Below, piece by piece: positions 44,402 to 53,044 of a stretch of 64,000 bases of DNA. The DNA is taken from NCBI RefSeq assembly GCF_900312815.1, contig NZ_OMPE01000008.1, positions 744,001 to 808,000 on the forward strand, written 5' to 3'. This stretch comes from Aquimarina sp. AU474. Its GTDB lineage: Bacteria; Bacteroidota; Bacteroidia; Flavobacteriales; Flavobacteriaceae. The notes below the pieces were generated by a model that was not told where the DNA came from, searched no databases, and worked only from the letters and a program-made list of their open reading frames with translations. Every line of letters starts with the position of its first letter. The stretch's first letter is position 1. A program made the position numbers and the translations under genes.

Positions 44402-44930
44402 ATTAATGATATTAATCGCACTTAGTGTAGTGTTATTTTTTTTCTTGTCTTTTCAACTTTCGATTCATCGAAACATAAAAAAAGGCGCAATCCCAGAAGA
44501 CAGTGCATATATCCGAAAAAACATAGATGTTGAACATTTTACAAAAATCAATTTAGATCATTATATCAATGTTGTTTTTAAACAGGATAGTACTCAACAA
44601 ATATTAATAAATGCTCCTGAAAATTTAATGCCTTATATCGATGTTCAAGTATTAGATAACGAATTAACGATTAAAAAAACAAAGCGAACAAGCAGTGAAG
44701 ATTCAATAGTAATCCTAATAACAAATAATCAATTAGATCAATTAGTAACCAATACAGGAGTGAGTTTTGAGACAAAAGGTAAGGTACACGGGAAAAACTT
44801 GCAATTAGAATTTGGTAGTAACTGTACAGGAAGATTAGAACTCTCCTACTCTTCTGTTATGTGTAAAACTGCAAAAAATGCAACAATAAAAATAACAGGA
44901 AACTCTAATGAAATAGATTTTTCTAACTAA
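44388..44930 (+). CDS. Head GIN-domain (DUF2807) protein
   Basis: A 180-residue protein that overlaps the GntR gene by 14 bases. An N-terminal membrane anchor (about 6-23) is followed by a domain with FTKINLDHYINVVFKQDS and LDQLVTNTGVSFETKG, matching the right-handed beta-helix-like head GIN domain. It is translationally linked to the ABC operon, so it is probably envelope-stress related. Confidence 0.75.
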   Translation: MKKSKLMILIALSVVLFFFLSFQLSIHRNIKKGAIPEDSAYIRKNIDVEHFTKINLDHYINVVFKQDSTQQILINAPENLMPYIDVQVLDNELTIKKTKRTSSEDSIVILITNNQLDQLVTNTGVSFETKGKVHGKNLQLEFGSNCTGRLELSYSSVMCKTAKNATIKITGNSNEIDFSN

Positions 44931-44962
44931 TTAAACTATATGTATAACACCATTTTAAAGTA

Positions 44963-44987
44963 ATCAATCATCAATCAATCATCAATT
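44963..44987 (+). repeat. Short tandem repeat in a 5' leader
   Basis: ATCAATCATC motifs run in tandem just before the DUF4386 gene. A related CATTCATTCATCATCAATC stretch precedes the DUF2306 gene at 45,688-45,704. Both leaders then share AAAAACGAACA before the start codon, suggesting a duplicated leader or a translation-control element. Confidence 0.5.
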
Positions 44988-45001
44988 AAAAAACGAACAT
45001 T

Positions 45002-45670
45002 ATGTACTCAATTAAAAAAATCGGAAGAATAATCGGTATCGTATTTCTCATTCAATTTGTGATGGGAGTCCTAATTAATCTTTATATACTTGGACCAATT
45101 GTATTCGATCCTGATTATTTAACCAAAATCATCGCTAACTCAAATTTAATAATAGCAACTACCCTACTTAGATTTCTACTAAGTTCTATCAATATTGGAG
45201 TTGCTATTATGCTACTATCAATCTTTCAGAAAAAAAATAGAAATATTGCCATAGGATATTTAAGCTTTAGCATTATTGGTTTTACTGTAGGTGTATTAGA
45301 TAACACCATTATATTATCACTATTATCATTAAGCGAATCATTCACAACGGCCTCATCCTCTGATATTAGTAATTTTCAAAGATTAGGTGACTTATTTTAT
45401 GAGATAAGATTTTGGACACATATGATCGATATGCTTGTTGGGAGTCTTTTCTTATCTACCTTATACTATTTGTTCTATGTGTCTAAATTAATTCCAAGAA
45501 TTCTATCTACATTAGGTTTTTTGGCCGTTGTTATAATGACAGCAAACATTATTTGGGCATTTTTTGGAGAAGGTTTAATGATATTATATCTACCTATAGG
45601 CCTAACTCAATTATGTATCGCCATTTGGCTTATTATAAAAGGATTTAATTCTAATCAAATTACATCTTAA
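45002..45670 (+). CDS. DUF4386-family membrane protein
   Basis: A 222-residue protein with about six membrane helices. The start KKIGRIIGIVFLIQFVMGVL and the middle LLRFLLSSINIGVAIMLLS are typical for DUF4386. The family has no known activity. It shares leader sequence with the next gene and may be in the same regulon. Confidence 0.75.
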   Translation: MYSIKKIGRIIGIVFLIQFVMGVLINLYILGPIVFDPDYLTKIIANSNLIIATTLLRFLLSSINIGVAIMLLSIFQKKNRNIAIGYLSFSIIGFTVGVLDNTIILSLLSLSESFTTASSSDISNFQRLGDLFYEIRFWTHMIDMLVGSLFLSTLYYLFYVSKLIPRILSTLGFLAVVIMTANIIWAFFGEGLMILYLPIGLTQLCIAIWLIIKGFNSNQITS

Positions 45671-45737
45671 TACAAACTAAAACATCATTCATTCATCATC
45701 AATCAGTATACCACAAGTGTACTAAAAAAACGAACAA

Positions 45738-46571
45738 ATGAAATCATCTAATACTACTATTAATGCCTTATGGCATAAGTACTCTAGTGCGCAAAATGCA
45801 CTAAAATTAACATCGAGTTTTTGGTTTATTGTAGCCGTAGCGGGCCAATGGCTATTTGCCTATTACATAGCCGTTTTCTATGGAGGATCCCTTGTCCAGG
45901 GTAACTTAGCAGAATGGACAAGACGAATGATCCACGGTTTTATAGAGGGTGATTACTTAGGTAATGCATTTGTATTGCTTCATATATTATTGGCTTTTGT
46001 AATTACTTTTGGAGGGCCTTTACAATTTATCCCAATACTAAGAACAAAGTTTCCTTCATTTCATCGTCGAAGCGGGCGTTTATATATAGTAACGGCTATT
46101 ATAATAAGCTTGGGAGCATTATACATGGTTTGGGGTCGTGAAGCTTTAGTTGGTGGGTTCTTTGGTCAACTAGCCATATCAGGAAACGCACTTCTTATTG
46201 TCATATTTGCCATAATGACCATACGCACTGCAATTGCCCGTAATTTTGATGCCCATCATAAATGGGCATTACGAACTTTTATGGTTGTTAGTGGCGTGTG
46301 GTTTTTCAGAATAGGATTTGGCTTGTGGATCTTTATACATAATGGTACTGCTCCTGGATCAACTCAAGACCTTACAGGCCCTTTTGATAAGTTCTTATAT
46401 CTAGCAAATTATCTACTACCATTAGTTTTTCTTGAACTTTATCTATTTGTTAAAAGTAAATCGAGCTCTCTAGGAAAATATATTATGGGAATACTCCTTT
46501 TGTTTCTATCTGTTATGACCGTTTTTGGAATATTTATGGCTGCTCAAATTTTTTGGTTTCCAAATCTCTAG
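45738..46571 (+). CDS. DUF2306-family membrane protein
   Basis: A 277-residue protein with about seven membrane helices. GGPLQFIPILRTKFPSFHRR followed by SGRLYIVTAIIISLGA is the family hallmark, and histidines near NFDAHHKWALRTFM could coordinate a cofactor. Function unknown. A partial palindrome AGTATACCACAAGTGTACT at 45,705-45,723 resembles half of the GntR operator and could place it under the same control. Confidence 0.8.
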   Translation: MKSSNTTINALWHKYSSAQNALKLTSSFWFIVAVAGQWLFAYYIAVFYGGSLVQGNLAEWTRRMIHGFIEGDYLGNAFVLLHILLAFVITFGGPLQFIPILRTKFPSFHRRSGRLYIVTAIIISLGALYMVWGREALVGGFFGQLAISGNALLIVIFAIMTIRTAIARNFDAHHKWALRTFMVVSGVWFFRIGFGLWIFIHNGTAPGSTQDLTGPFDKFLYLANYLLPLVFLELYLFVKSKSSSLGKYIMGILLLFLSVMTVFGIFMAAQIFWFPNL

Positions 46572-46608
46572 AATACCAATCATAAATCAATTTGAATTAA
46601 AAAACTCA

Positions 46609-47775
46609 ATGATGAAAATAAAAACCACCAACAAAAGGCATGCTAAATATGAAGATCAACTGGAAAAAATATGCAACAAACTCCGAGAAGTAACAGAAAC
46701 CAAAGATTATGAAGAGTTTTACATGTTGTTTAAAGCTTCTGGATTGCCATTTATTCCTTGTAATGAAAAGAGTATAGAAATTGTACATCAAGAATGTTTT
46801 GATATTCTTCATAAAATTGGTCAAATATCTATTCCTGTGTCTATAGCATTATCTATGCACTATTATATTTTGGCGTCAATATCGTGCTATCCATTCTCAA
46901 TAAAAAGTACACAATATTGGAAAAGAGAAACATTACTAAAAAAAATAAAACATCAGAGATTATTAATCGCTAACACAGGTTCTGTTAGAACCTTCAAAAA
47001 TATAAGTGATAACAAGAGCATACTAGCACAAAAAGAAAATGAACATTACATTATCAATGGAGAGGCCTCATTTATGTCACTATCTGAAATCGCTGATTAC
47101 TTGGTCTTTACGGCGACATTGCCCGATCATACAAAGACAGTATTTTTTATTCCATCACGTAGCAACAATATAGAATTTATGGATATTGCATTTGGAGGAA
47201 CGATGGAAGGGTCTTTTACTAAATCGGTAAAAATAAAAAACTTAAAAGTACATTGTGATAATGCAATTGATTTGGCGAATGCAGAAGAAACCTCATCAAA
47301 AATATTAATATACCAAAGGACATGGTTTCAGGCATTAATACCTGCACCATATTTAGGTGCCACTTTAAGTGTTATCCATGAGTTGAAAAAGTTTAGTAAA
47401 ACCAAAATTAAAAACAATACTGTATTATCTGAATCTGAAACTTTTTTGATAAGTATCGGTGAATTAGTTATGAAATATAAGGTTGCATATCAATTATGTA
47501 AAGATGCAGGATTAATGATTTCGAAATTCAAAAAAAATGACATATTATCTTTAGAAAAAGCATTTGAAAACTCTTTAATGTCCAAATATATTTCTACGCA
47601 TTATGCTGAAGAAATTGTTACGAAAACCAGACATATTATGGGGTCAAAATTTCTTGCACCTAGCTCGATAACCAATAAAATATATAAGGAAATCGTATTT
47701 GGTGTTTTACAACCAATGACCGATTTTGATATTAAAAATTACTTCGGACAGTCATCCATGAAAACTATAAAATAG
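46609..47775 (+). CDS. Acyl-CoA dehydrogenase-like protein
   Basis: The start at 46,609 lies after the DUF2306 stop and is preferred to the overlapping frame from 46,525. The 388-residue product follows the acyl-CoA dehydrogenase order: an N-terminal helical domain with ISIPVSIALSMHYYILASI, a middle beta domain with NGEASFMSLSEIADYLVFTA and AFGGTMEGSF, and a C-terminal bundle. The catalytic glutamate cannot be placed with confidence. It may be a non-canonical member using a different substrate. Confidence 0.65.
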   Translation: MMKIKTTNKRHAKYEDQLEKICNKLREVTETKDYEEFYMLFKASGLPFIPCNEKSIEIVHQECFDILHKIGQISIPVSIALSMHYYILASISCYPFSIKSTQYWKRETLLKKIKHQRLLIANTGSVRTFKNISDNKSILAQKENEHYIINGEASFMSLSEIADYLVFTATLPDHTKTVFFIPSRSNNIEFMDIAFGGTMEGSFTKSVKIKNLKVHCDNAIDLANAEETSSKILIYQRTWFQALIPAPYLGATLSVIHELKKFSKTKIKNNTVLSESETFLISIGELVMKYKVAYQLCKDAGLMISKFKKNDILSLEKAFENSLMSKYISTHYAEEIVTKTRHIMGSKFLAPSSITNKIYKEIVFGVLQPMTDFDIKNYFGQSSMKTIK

Positions 47776-47815
47776 GGTTTCCAATATTACAAAAACTTTA
47801 TTTTCTTTAAAAATA

Positions 47816-47862
47816 TTTGCGCAAGCGAATACTTACATATATATTTGCAAGCAAATACTTGC
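47816..47862 (+). promoter_or_regulatory. ArsR-type operators on a Bacteroidota promoter
   Basis: The -33 TTTG at 47,816-47,819 and the -7 TATATTTG at 47,840-47,847 are 20 bases apart. Two copies of an operator, GCAAGCGAATACTTAC (47,821-47,836) and GCAAGCAAATACTTGC (47,847-47,862), lie between and just after them. The second is a palindrome with GCAAG/CTTGC arms. The arrangement fits auto-repression by the ArsR regulator that follows. Confidence 0.7.
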
Positions 47863-47867
47863 ATAAT

Positions 47868-48209
47868 ATGGAAGCTAGAAGAGATGTTTTTCAGGCTATT
47901 GCGGATCCAACAAGACGAAAAATAATTGGATTATTAGCAGATAGTAGTAAAAATTTGAATTCAATTTCGGAAAATTTCAATATGTCTCGACAAGCGGTCT
48001 CTCTGCATATCAAAATACTTCAAGAATGTGATCTTATTGTAGTACAGCAAAAAGGTAGAGAACGTATCTGCGAAGTTCAGTTAGAGAAACTCAACGAAGT
48101 ATATGAGTGGACAGATCAATTCAGGACTTTTTGGACAAATAAATTACATGCATTAAAAAAAGTTGTAGAACAACCAAATGATCATATTGATTCACCAAAA
48201 AAACTATAA
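47868..48209 (+). CDS. ArsR-family regulator
   Basis: The ATG at 47,868 is used; the longer frame would start within the promoter. The 113-residue protein has VFQAIADPTRRKIIGLLAD and the recognition helix MSRQAVSLHIKILQECDL. It lacks metal-binding cysteine pairs, as do ArsR proteins paired with SRPBCC genes. Two operator copies sit on its promoter. It starts a two-gene operon with the next gene. Confidence 0.85.
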   Translation: MEARRDVFQAIADPTRRKIIGLLADSSKNLNSISENFNMSRQAVSLHIKILQECDLIVVQQKGRERICEVQLEKLNEVYEWTDQFRTFWTNKLHALKKVVEQPNDHIDSPKKL

Positions 48210-48211
48210 TT

Positions 48212-48640
48212 ATGAAAGCAGTAATCGTAGAAGAGGTATTTAATGCCACAGCAAAAACTATCTGGAAAGCATTAACCAATACGGATGAAATGAAAAAATG
48301 GTACTTTGATCTACCTAAATTTGAGCCCATAGTGGGATTTGAGTTTACCTTTACTGGGCAAGGAAATACTGGAGAAAAGTATATTCATTTATGTAAAGTA
48401 ACAGAGGTTATTCCTAATCAAAGACTACAGTATAGTTGGGAATATGAGCATCTTGATGGTTATTCTCTGGTAACTTTTGATCTTATTGAAGAAGGTACTA
48501 AAACTCGCCTGAAACTCACGCATAGTGGTTTGGACTCTTTCCCTCAAGATCACAACGACTTTACTATACAAAGTTTTACCAATGGTTGGACCACATTGGT
48601 TACAAAATTTCTATTGGATTATCTTAAAGGCAAAAAATAG
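48212..48640 (+). CDS. SRPBCC (AHSA1-like) domain protein
   Basis: A 142-residue protein beginning two bases after the ArsR stop. EVFNATAKTIWKALTNTDEM and RLQYSWEYEHLDGYSLVTFDL match the AHSA1/START-like cavity fold. It binds hydrophobic ligands; the ligand is unknown. The ArsR/SRPBCC pairing is common and suggests ligand-responsive control. Confidence 0.85.
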   Translation: MKAVIVEEVFNATAKTIWKALTNTDEMKKWYFDLPKFEPIVGFEFTFTGQGNTGEKYIHLCKVTEVIPNQRLQYSWEYEHLDGYSLVTFDLIEEGTKTRLKLTHSGLDSFPQDHNDFTIQSFTNGWTTLVTKFLLDYLKGKK

Positions 48641-48668
48641 TTTTTACGCGCAAACGGGATATAACATT

Positions 48669-50630
48669 CTAAATTGGAAGTATAAAACTCTTAATAAACC
48701 TTACGATTCCATTTTTGGAAGCACCTTTCATATCGGCATCAATAAGAATTAGATCATCATCTTTCTTTTTAAGATAAATACCACTCATAAAAACATCTAC
48801 GATATTTAGTTCTGATTCTACATTGAAGCGCGTATTTTTTTGCCATGCCAATATTCTACTCGTTGCTACACTGGCATTAGCTCCTATATGACCATGAGTT
48901 ATTGGTTCTCCTTTTGTTAATAATATCAATTTACCCGGTCCTTTTGCTGTTGTAAATATCAAACGACCAAATAATAAAGAAGTTAGTCTAAAACTTACCA
49001 CAGCAGATATCTTAACCCCTTCACTCATCCCTACAAAATTTCTAAAATGAAATATTACCTCCTCACCTTCTTTTATATCCCATTCTACAAATTCATGACT
49101 CCCCATTGCTTTAAAGTGCACCTCTTCGGGTCTTGATTTCATAACTACTTTATTCATTGCATAATTACGAGTAAAAAGCCTTGCTAGTATAGCTGATTTC
49201 CATTGCGGTAACGAAAACTTTGGAGCCCTTCCGCTAGGTTCGAACGAACGTGATAAAAAATAGTTCTCTTTGGTCTCTTCGGGATTAATTGTATACTGAT
49301 TACCCGTATTTTTTAATTTTCCTTTGCTAATATTTCCATCAGATTCTAATAGTGTAACGTAATTTTCATCATCAGACGAGAAAGCAACTCTAGAAAAAAC
49401 GTACATAAAACTCTTCAAAATCAGGAAACCAAAGGCTATATCCAACAATAGGTTAATAAAAGTAATCGTATCAAACGTAGATTGTATAGTACGCTTTACC
49501 CCTTGGGTTAAGGTATGCATTTGATTCTTGATAGTTGTATTGATATCATTTGTTGATGACTTCACTCCATTTTGAATTTCAATAGCCGAATTTCTCACCT
49601 CAACTATTAAAGCTGATAAGAATTCTCTTCTTTGTTTGGCATAAATACCATTAACAGTTCCTTTTGCACTATTTTTCATTTGGCAAGGAAAATTAAGTTT
49701 TCCCCAAAAACCACAATCATCTTTTTTAAAAAACGGAGCCATTTGTGGTAATGTCGGTTTAAATATACCCGCATACACTCCAGCTACTTCAGTATCTAAA
49801 TCTTTTGTATTATTTGTGGCAATAATATTTAATTGTTCTGTACTATTTTTGATAGCCTCTTGCATACAAATCATCTCAGCTTCTAACGAAAATTCAAGAT
49901 CTTTCTCAAACTGGTCTCTTTTGTACTTTCTATCTTCATTTGTAGACATGATAAAAGTATTATCATAAATCTTATCTATAGATGTCTTATTCATCTTACT
50001 ATTCATAATTGCACCAGGAATAATAAAAATTAACAGAGGAGACCAATACAAAAACGACTTTGCAGTGAGCTTACCCGTTTGTTTGAGGCCCGTTTCTCTA
50101 AAAATATCTATGTTCTGTTTAATCGCTAGATAAAGAAAACGTATCAAAACCGTATACGTAAGAAATAATATGAGATGCTGAATATCCAGTAAAATCCATA
50201 CGACAATAAGGGTTAATAAAAACGGTATTGAACGTAATTTACCTTTAACTATAAAATATAGAAAAGCTATTTTATAACATATAAAATGAAGTATACCAAT
50301 TAGGGCTTGGTATGTATCCAACGAAAATTCCTCTGAACTACCCACCAAATGCACATAACCAGCAAAAAAAGCAGGTAACAATCCAACTATACGATAGTAG
50401 TTTTTACCCCCCATAACCAAAATCAATCCAATCGGTATGAGGTATAAAGGAATAGCGTATAGCAATCTAAATTCTTCGTGAATCGAAAATTTCGTTATTG
50501 AAAATCCAAAAATTGCAAAAAGAGAAAAATCTTCTATTGCTGGTAAGATTCCTAGTAAAACAATACATAAAAAAAGTGCAAATGGTCCCTCTTTGATAAG
50601 AGCCTGCTTGAGCTGTGTAAAATTGAGCAT
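48669..50630 (-). CDS. Multi-pass membrane protein with AIM24-like C-terminal domain
   Basis: A 653-residue protein. Residues 10-190 hold about six membrane helices, followed by another near 200 and one near 395. Between the last two lies a soluble region with conserved-looking cysteines. The C-terminal part from about 490 is beta-rich, with VVMKSRPEEVHF, GPGKLILLTKGEPITHG and RILAWQKNTRFNVESEL, which resembles AIM24 or TraM-like beta folds. I know no exact family. It lies directly downstream of the CD-NTase-like gene on the same strand, 145 bases apart, and so is its likely partner. Confidence 0.6.
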   Translation of the reverse strand: MLNFTQLKQALIKEGPFALFLCIVLLGILPAIEDFSLFAIFGFSITKFSIHEEFRLLYAIPLYLIPIGLILVMGGKNYYRIVGLLPAFFAGYVHLVGSSEEFSLDTYQALIGILHFICYKIAFLYFIVKGKLRSIPFLLTLIVVWILLDIQHLILFLTYTVLIRFLYLAIKQNIDIFRETGLKQTGKLTAKSFLYWSPLLIFIIPGAIMNSKMNKTSIDKIYDNTFIMSTNEDRKYKRDQFEKDLEFSLEAEMICMQEAIKNSTEQLNIIATNNTKDLDTEVAGVYAGIFKPTLPQMAPFFKKDDCGFWGKLNFPCQMKNSAKGTVNGIYAKQRREFLSALIVEVRNSAIEIQNGVKSSTNDINTTIKNQMHTLTQGVKRTIQSTFDTITFINLLLDIAFGFLILKSFMYVFSRVAFSSDDENYVTLLESDGNISKGKLKNTGNQYTINPEETKENYFLSRSFEPSGRAPKFSLPQWKSAILARLFTRNYAMNKVVMKSRPEEVHFKAMGSHEFVEWDIKEGEEVIFHFRNFVGMSEGVKISAVVSFRLTSLLFGRLIFTTAKGPGKLILLTKGEPITHGHIGANASVATSRILAWQKNTRFNVESELNIVDVFMSGIYLKKKDDDLILIDADMKGASKNGIVRFIKSFILPI

Positions 50631-50775
50631 TCCCCAAATAATGTGTTGGTTATTTCTTTACAAGATAAGTAATTACTATCAATAATCTCGTTAAACCAAA
50701 ATGTTAAGGCATATTGAAACATAAAGAAAAGTATCTTTTACGATTTATAAATACACACTTAATTTCTATAGTCAA

Positions 50776-52254
50776 TTATATGTTATATACAGTGCTCTTA
50801 TAAAGTTTGTGTTTACTTCTTTCTGCCATTGCCATATTAGATGCAGAGATTATTGATGATTTTTGAGAGGTATCTATAATAGCACTATTTTTTAACTTCT
50901 CAAAGGTTTCGATACAACCTTTACTTATTTTGGAAGAAGTTCCTCTATAAATATTTCTAAGTTTGGATGCAGCCTCTTTCTTTTTCTCTCGTATCAATGC
51001 CACATCTACATCATGAGTATTTAAATCCAAAATTAACTGATGAATCTGCTCCTTAACCCGTAAAGCTAATTTTGCAGATACTTTGTATCGTAATATCGTA
51101 TTATATTTATTAGTTCTTCCGTACACTAAAGAAATTGTAAAACACAAGATTGCAGTAATAAATAAAGAAGTCCCTAGATACAAGTAAGGTGTATATTCAA
51201 TAACTAAAAGTGCAATAGGAATCGTAAGCGCGAACAATACCTGGAGTGTAACAAACAGGTATCTTTGTCCAGTTAGAACCTTGACGCGTTTTTTTTGACT
51301 TTCATAGGTCTTAGACGCATTCTCCTCTAAAGTATTGAGTTGATTCTCAACCACAATCGTATCGGGAAATTCACTACCAAATATTTCTTTCCATTTTTGA
51401 GCGGCTAACCATTGTTGATTATTCTTAGAAAAAGTCATAGCTCTTACTGCCTTTTCATGAGCAATTATAGCCTTATATCTAAAATTAAACGTATTAGGAA
51501 TAACCAGAAAATCCCCAATAGCTTTCCAATCCTTTTTTAATGGTTTTTGCTCCATTAAATACTTAAAGAAATCTTTGCACATTGCATCATAATATGAGTA
51601 CGATTTATTTCTATATCTCCAGAATAATAAAAACTCATAAGCCTGGGTATCAATTAACATATCGGAAATTGGGACTTTGGCATTTTTTTTCCAAATTTTT
51701 GCCATCCTACAAAGCCTTTTGTGATTATCATTGGCGGCTAAGTTTAACATGGTCGTACTTTGTTTTTCCTTACTGAAATTTTTCGTTTCCCAAGTTCCAC
51801 CTTTTCTAGGATCTGCATATATATGCGTATTATTTTCCTTAAAAAAAACAGGAGTTATTTTAAAACACATCTTATCAAAAAAACAAACCTTGATCTCCAG
51901 ACTATCTTGTTCTATTACCGTATTAGGATATATCGCCGATATTGATCTTCTAACATCTTCAAGAAATAAGAACTGACCGTTATTTGGTTTGTCAGAATAT
52001 AGTTGGTACATACGAGATGGCATTTCAAAAAGCATCTCGATCGTCTCTGTACTATTGTTTGCAGTCTCTCTACCGTAGCAACCTACATAAATACCTCCAC
52101 AATAGGTATTTATATCCCAAAAATCATTATTAAGTTTTTTACATATAGAATTATACCGTAGTGAAATTATTGATTTCTTCTTAGTCGAAACTTTCAATTT
52201 ATCGCAAAACACATTAAAATTAGCAGATATACTCATCATTCTAGTTATTTCCAA
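50776..52254 (-). CDS. CD-NTase (SMODS) protein with degenerate active site and 2TM SLATT-like tail
   Basis: A 492-residue protein; initiation at Met7 (52,236) is also plausible. Residues 8-310 follow the SMODS nucleotidyltransferase pattern of CBASS cyclases: RYNSICKKLNNDFWDI, IYVGCYGRETA, LCRMAKIWKKNAKV, and SYYDAMCKDFFKYL. In active enzymes GS is followed by two acids in DxD and a third acid before P. Here they read Gly58-Cys59, Thr71 and Glu73, and Lys132, so catalysis is doubtful. Residues about 320-470 hold two membrane helices and a helical tail like SLATT effector modules. It is followed by a membrane protein gene on the same strand. It could bind rather than make a nucleotide signal. 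Confidence 0.75.
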   Translation of the reverse strand: MEITRMMSISANFNVFCDKLKVSTKKKSIISLRYNSICKKLNNDFWDINTYCGGIYVGCYGRETANNSTETIEMLFEMPSRMYQLYSDKPNNGQFLFLEDVRRSISAIYPNTVIEQDSLEIKVCFFDKMCFKITPVFFKENNTHIYADPRKGGTWETKNFSKEKQSTTMLNLAANDNHKRLCRMAKIWKKNAKVPISDMLIDTQAYEFLLFWRYRNKSYSYYDAMCKDFFKYLMEQKPLKKDWKAIGDFLVIPNTFNFRYKAIIAHEKAVRAMTFSKNNQQWLAAQKWKEIFGSEFPDTIVVENQLNTLEENASKTYESQKKRVKVLTGQRYLFVTLQVLFALTIPIALLVIEYTPYLYLGTSLFITAILCFTISLVYGRTNKYNTILRYKVSAKLALRVKEQIHQLILDLNTHDVDVALIREKKKEAASKLRNIYRGTSSKISKGCIETFEKLKNSAIIDTSQKSSIISASNMAMAERSKHKLYKSTVYNI

Positions 52255-52519
52255 TTACACAAAGGGCTATTTTTATTTAAGACATATATCTTTAACATCA
52301 CCTACATAAAAAATATAAGGTTTGACGGCACCAGGGAATAACGTTCAGAGAAATATTTCTGTTGAACCAGTGCTATAAAAACATGTCCTAAATTGCAAGA
52401 ATGAACACAATGCTTACTTAGTTAATCAATTGCGCATAAAGCGCATCAATCTAAATTGTCACATACATAAATTTGCAAGTAACATAAATCAAAAGTTTTA
52501 AGAGTAATAAAAGACTATA

Positions 52520-52759
52520 ATGAGTGTGTGTGAAAATATTGCAGACGTATTAAAATATTGTATTTTTTGCCATACAAGGTTTTTAATTAATCGTCTTATT
52601 ACCGGTCCTTTATTTGAGATTTTCTATATACTTAAAGTTACAAACAAAAACCCAAAAATGCTTACGGTTAAAACACATTTAGATGGAGGAAATTTTACAA
52701 AAACGCTGGAATACCCCAAAAAATATAGACATACAGAAAGTAAAGGGGCTTTAAAATAA
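52520..52759 (+). CDS. Doubtful 79-residue frame
   Basis: A short + strand frame with HLDGGNFTKTLEYPKKYRH near its end. I recognise no family, there is no clear ribosome binding site, and it lies opposite to both neighbouring genes. It may be chance or a degraded gene. Confidence 0.15.
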   Translation: MSVCENIADVLKYCIFCHTRFLINRLITGPLFEIFYILKVTNKNPKMLTVKTHLDGGNFTKTLEYPKKYRHTESKGALK

Positions 52760-52989
52760 TAATAAGACTTACTGTTTTCCATAAATACAACATAGAAGAC
52801 ATGTATTTAGTCGGAAAATACTAGTATTAAAACACTTAGGTTTCACTAATTTCTAAAGTAATGCATTTAGAAGTTAACCCTATATATACTATCGTATACT
52901 ATAGTGTTTATGTATAGGCTTCTTTACAATACCCATTATTTGATTTCAATACAAATACATATCACTTCGCTGTATTATGTAACTTAACA

Positions 52990-53019
52990 ATAAAAAAGCC
53001 CACTTAAACAAGCGGGCCT
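52990..53019 (-). terminator. Terminator of the secreted endonuclease gene
   Basis: On the minus strand the stem GCCCGCTTGTTTAAGTGGGC is followed by a T-run (TTTTTTATT). It lies 26 bases past the endonuclease stop codon. Confidence 0.75.
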
Positions 53020-53044
53020 TAATAATTCTAAATTTGATTAACAC

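Larger units (their letters stand above)
52255..53044. other. Gene-poor stretch between divergent and convergent units
   Basis: This 790-base gap contains only a doubtful short frame (52,520-52,759), a terminator at its right end and a weak palindromic AT-rich patch (CTATATATACTATCGTATAC) near 52,881. No promoter with both boxes was found for the CD-NTase-like gene on the minus strand. Confidence 0.5.

Noticed and set aside
50776-52254. Calling the CD-NTase unit a standard CBASS
   Set aside because: Catalytic residues appear lost, and no Cap2/Cap3 or usual effector gene is present.
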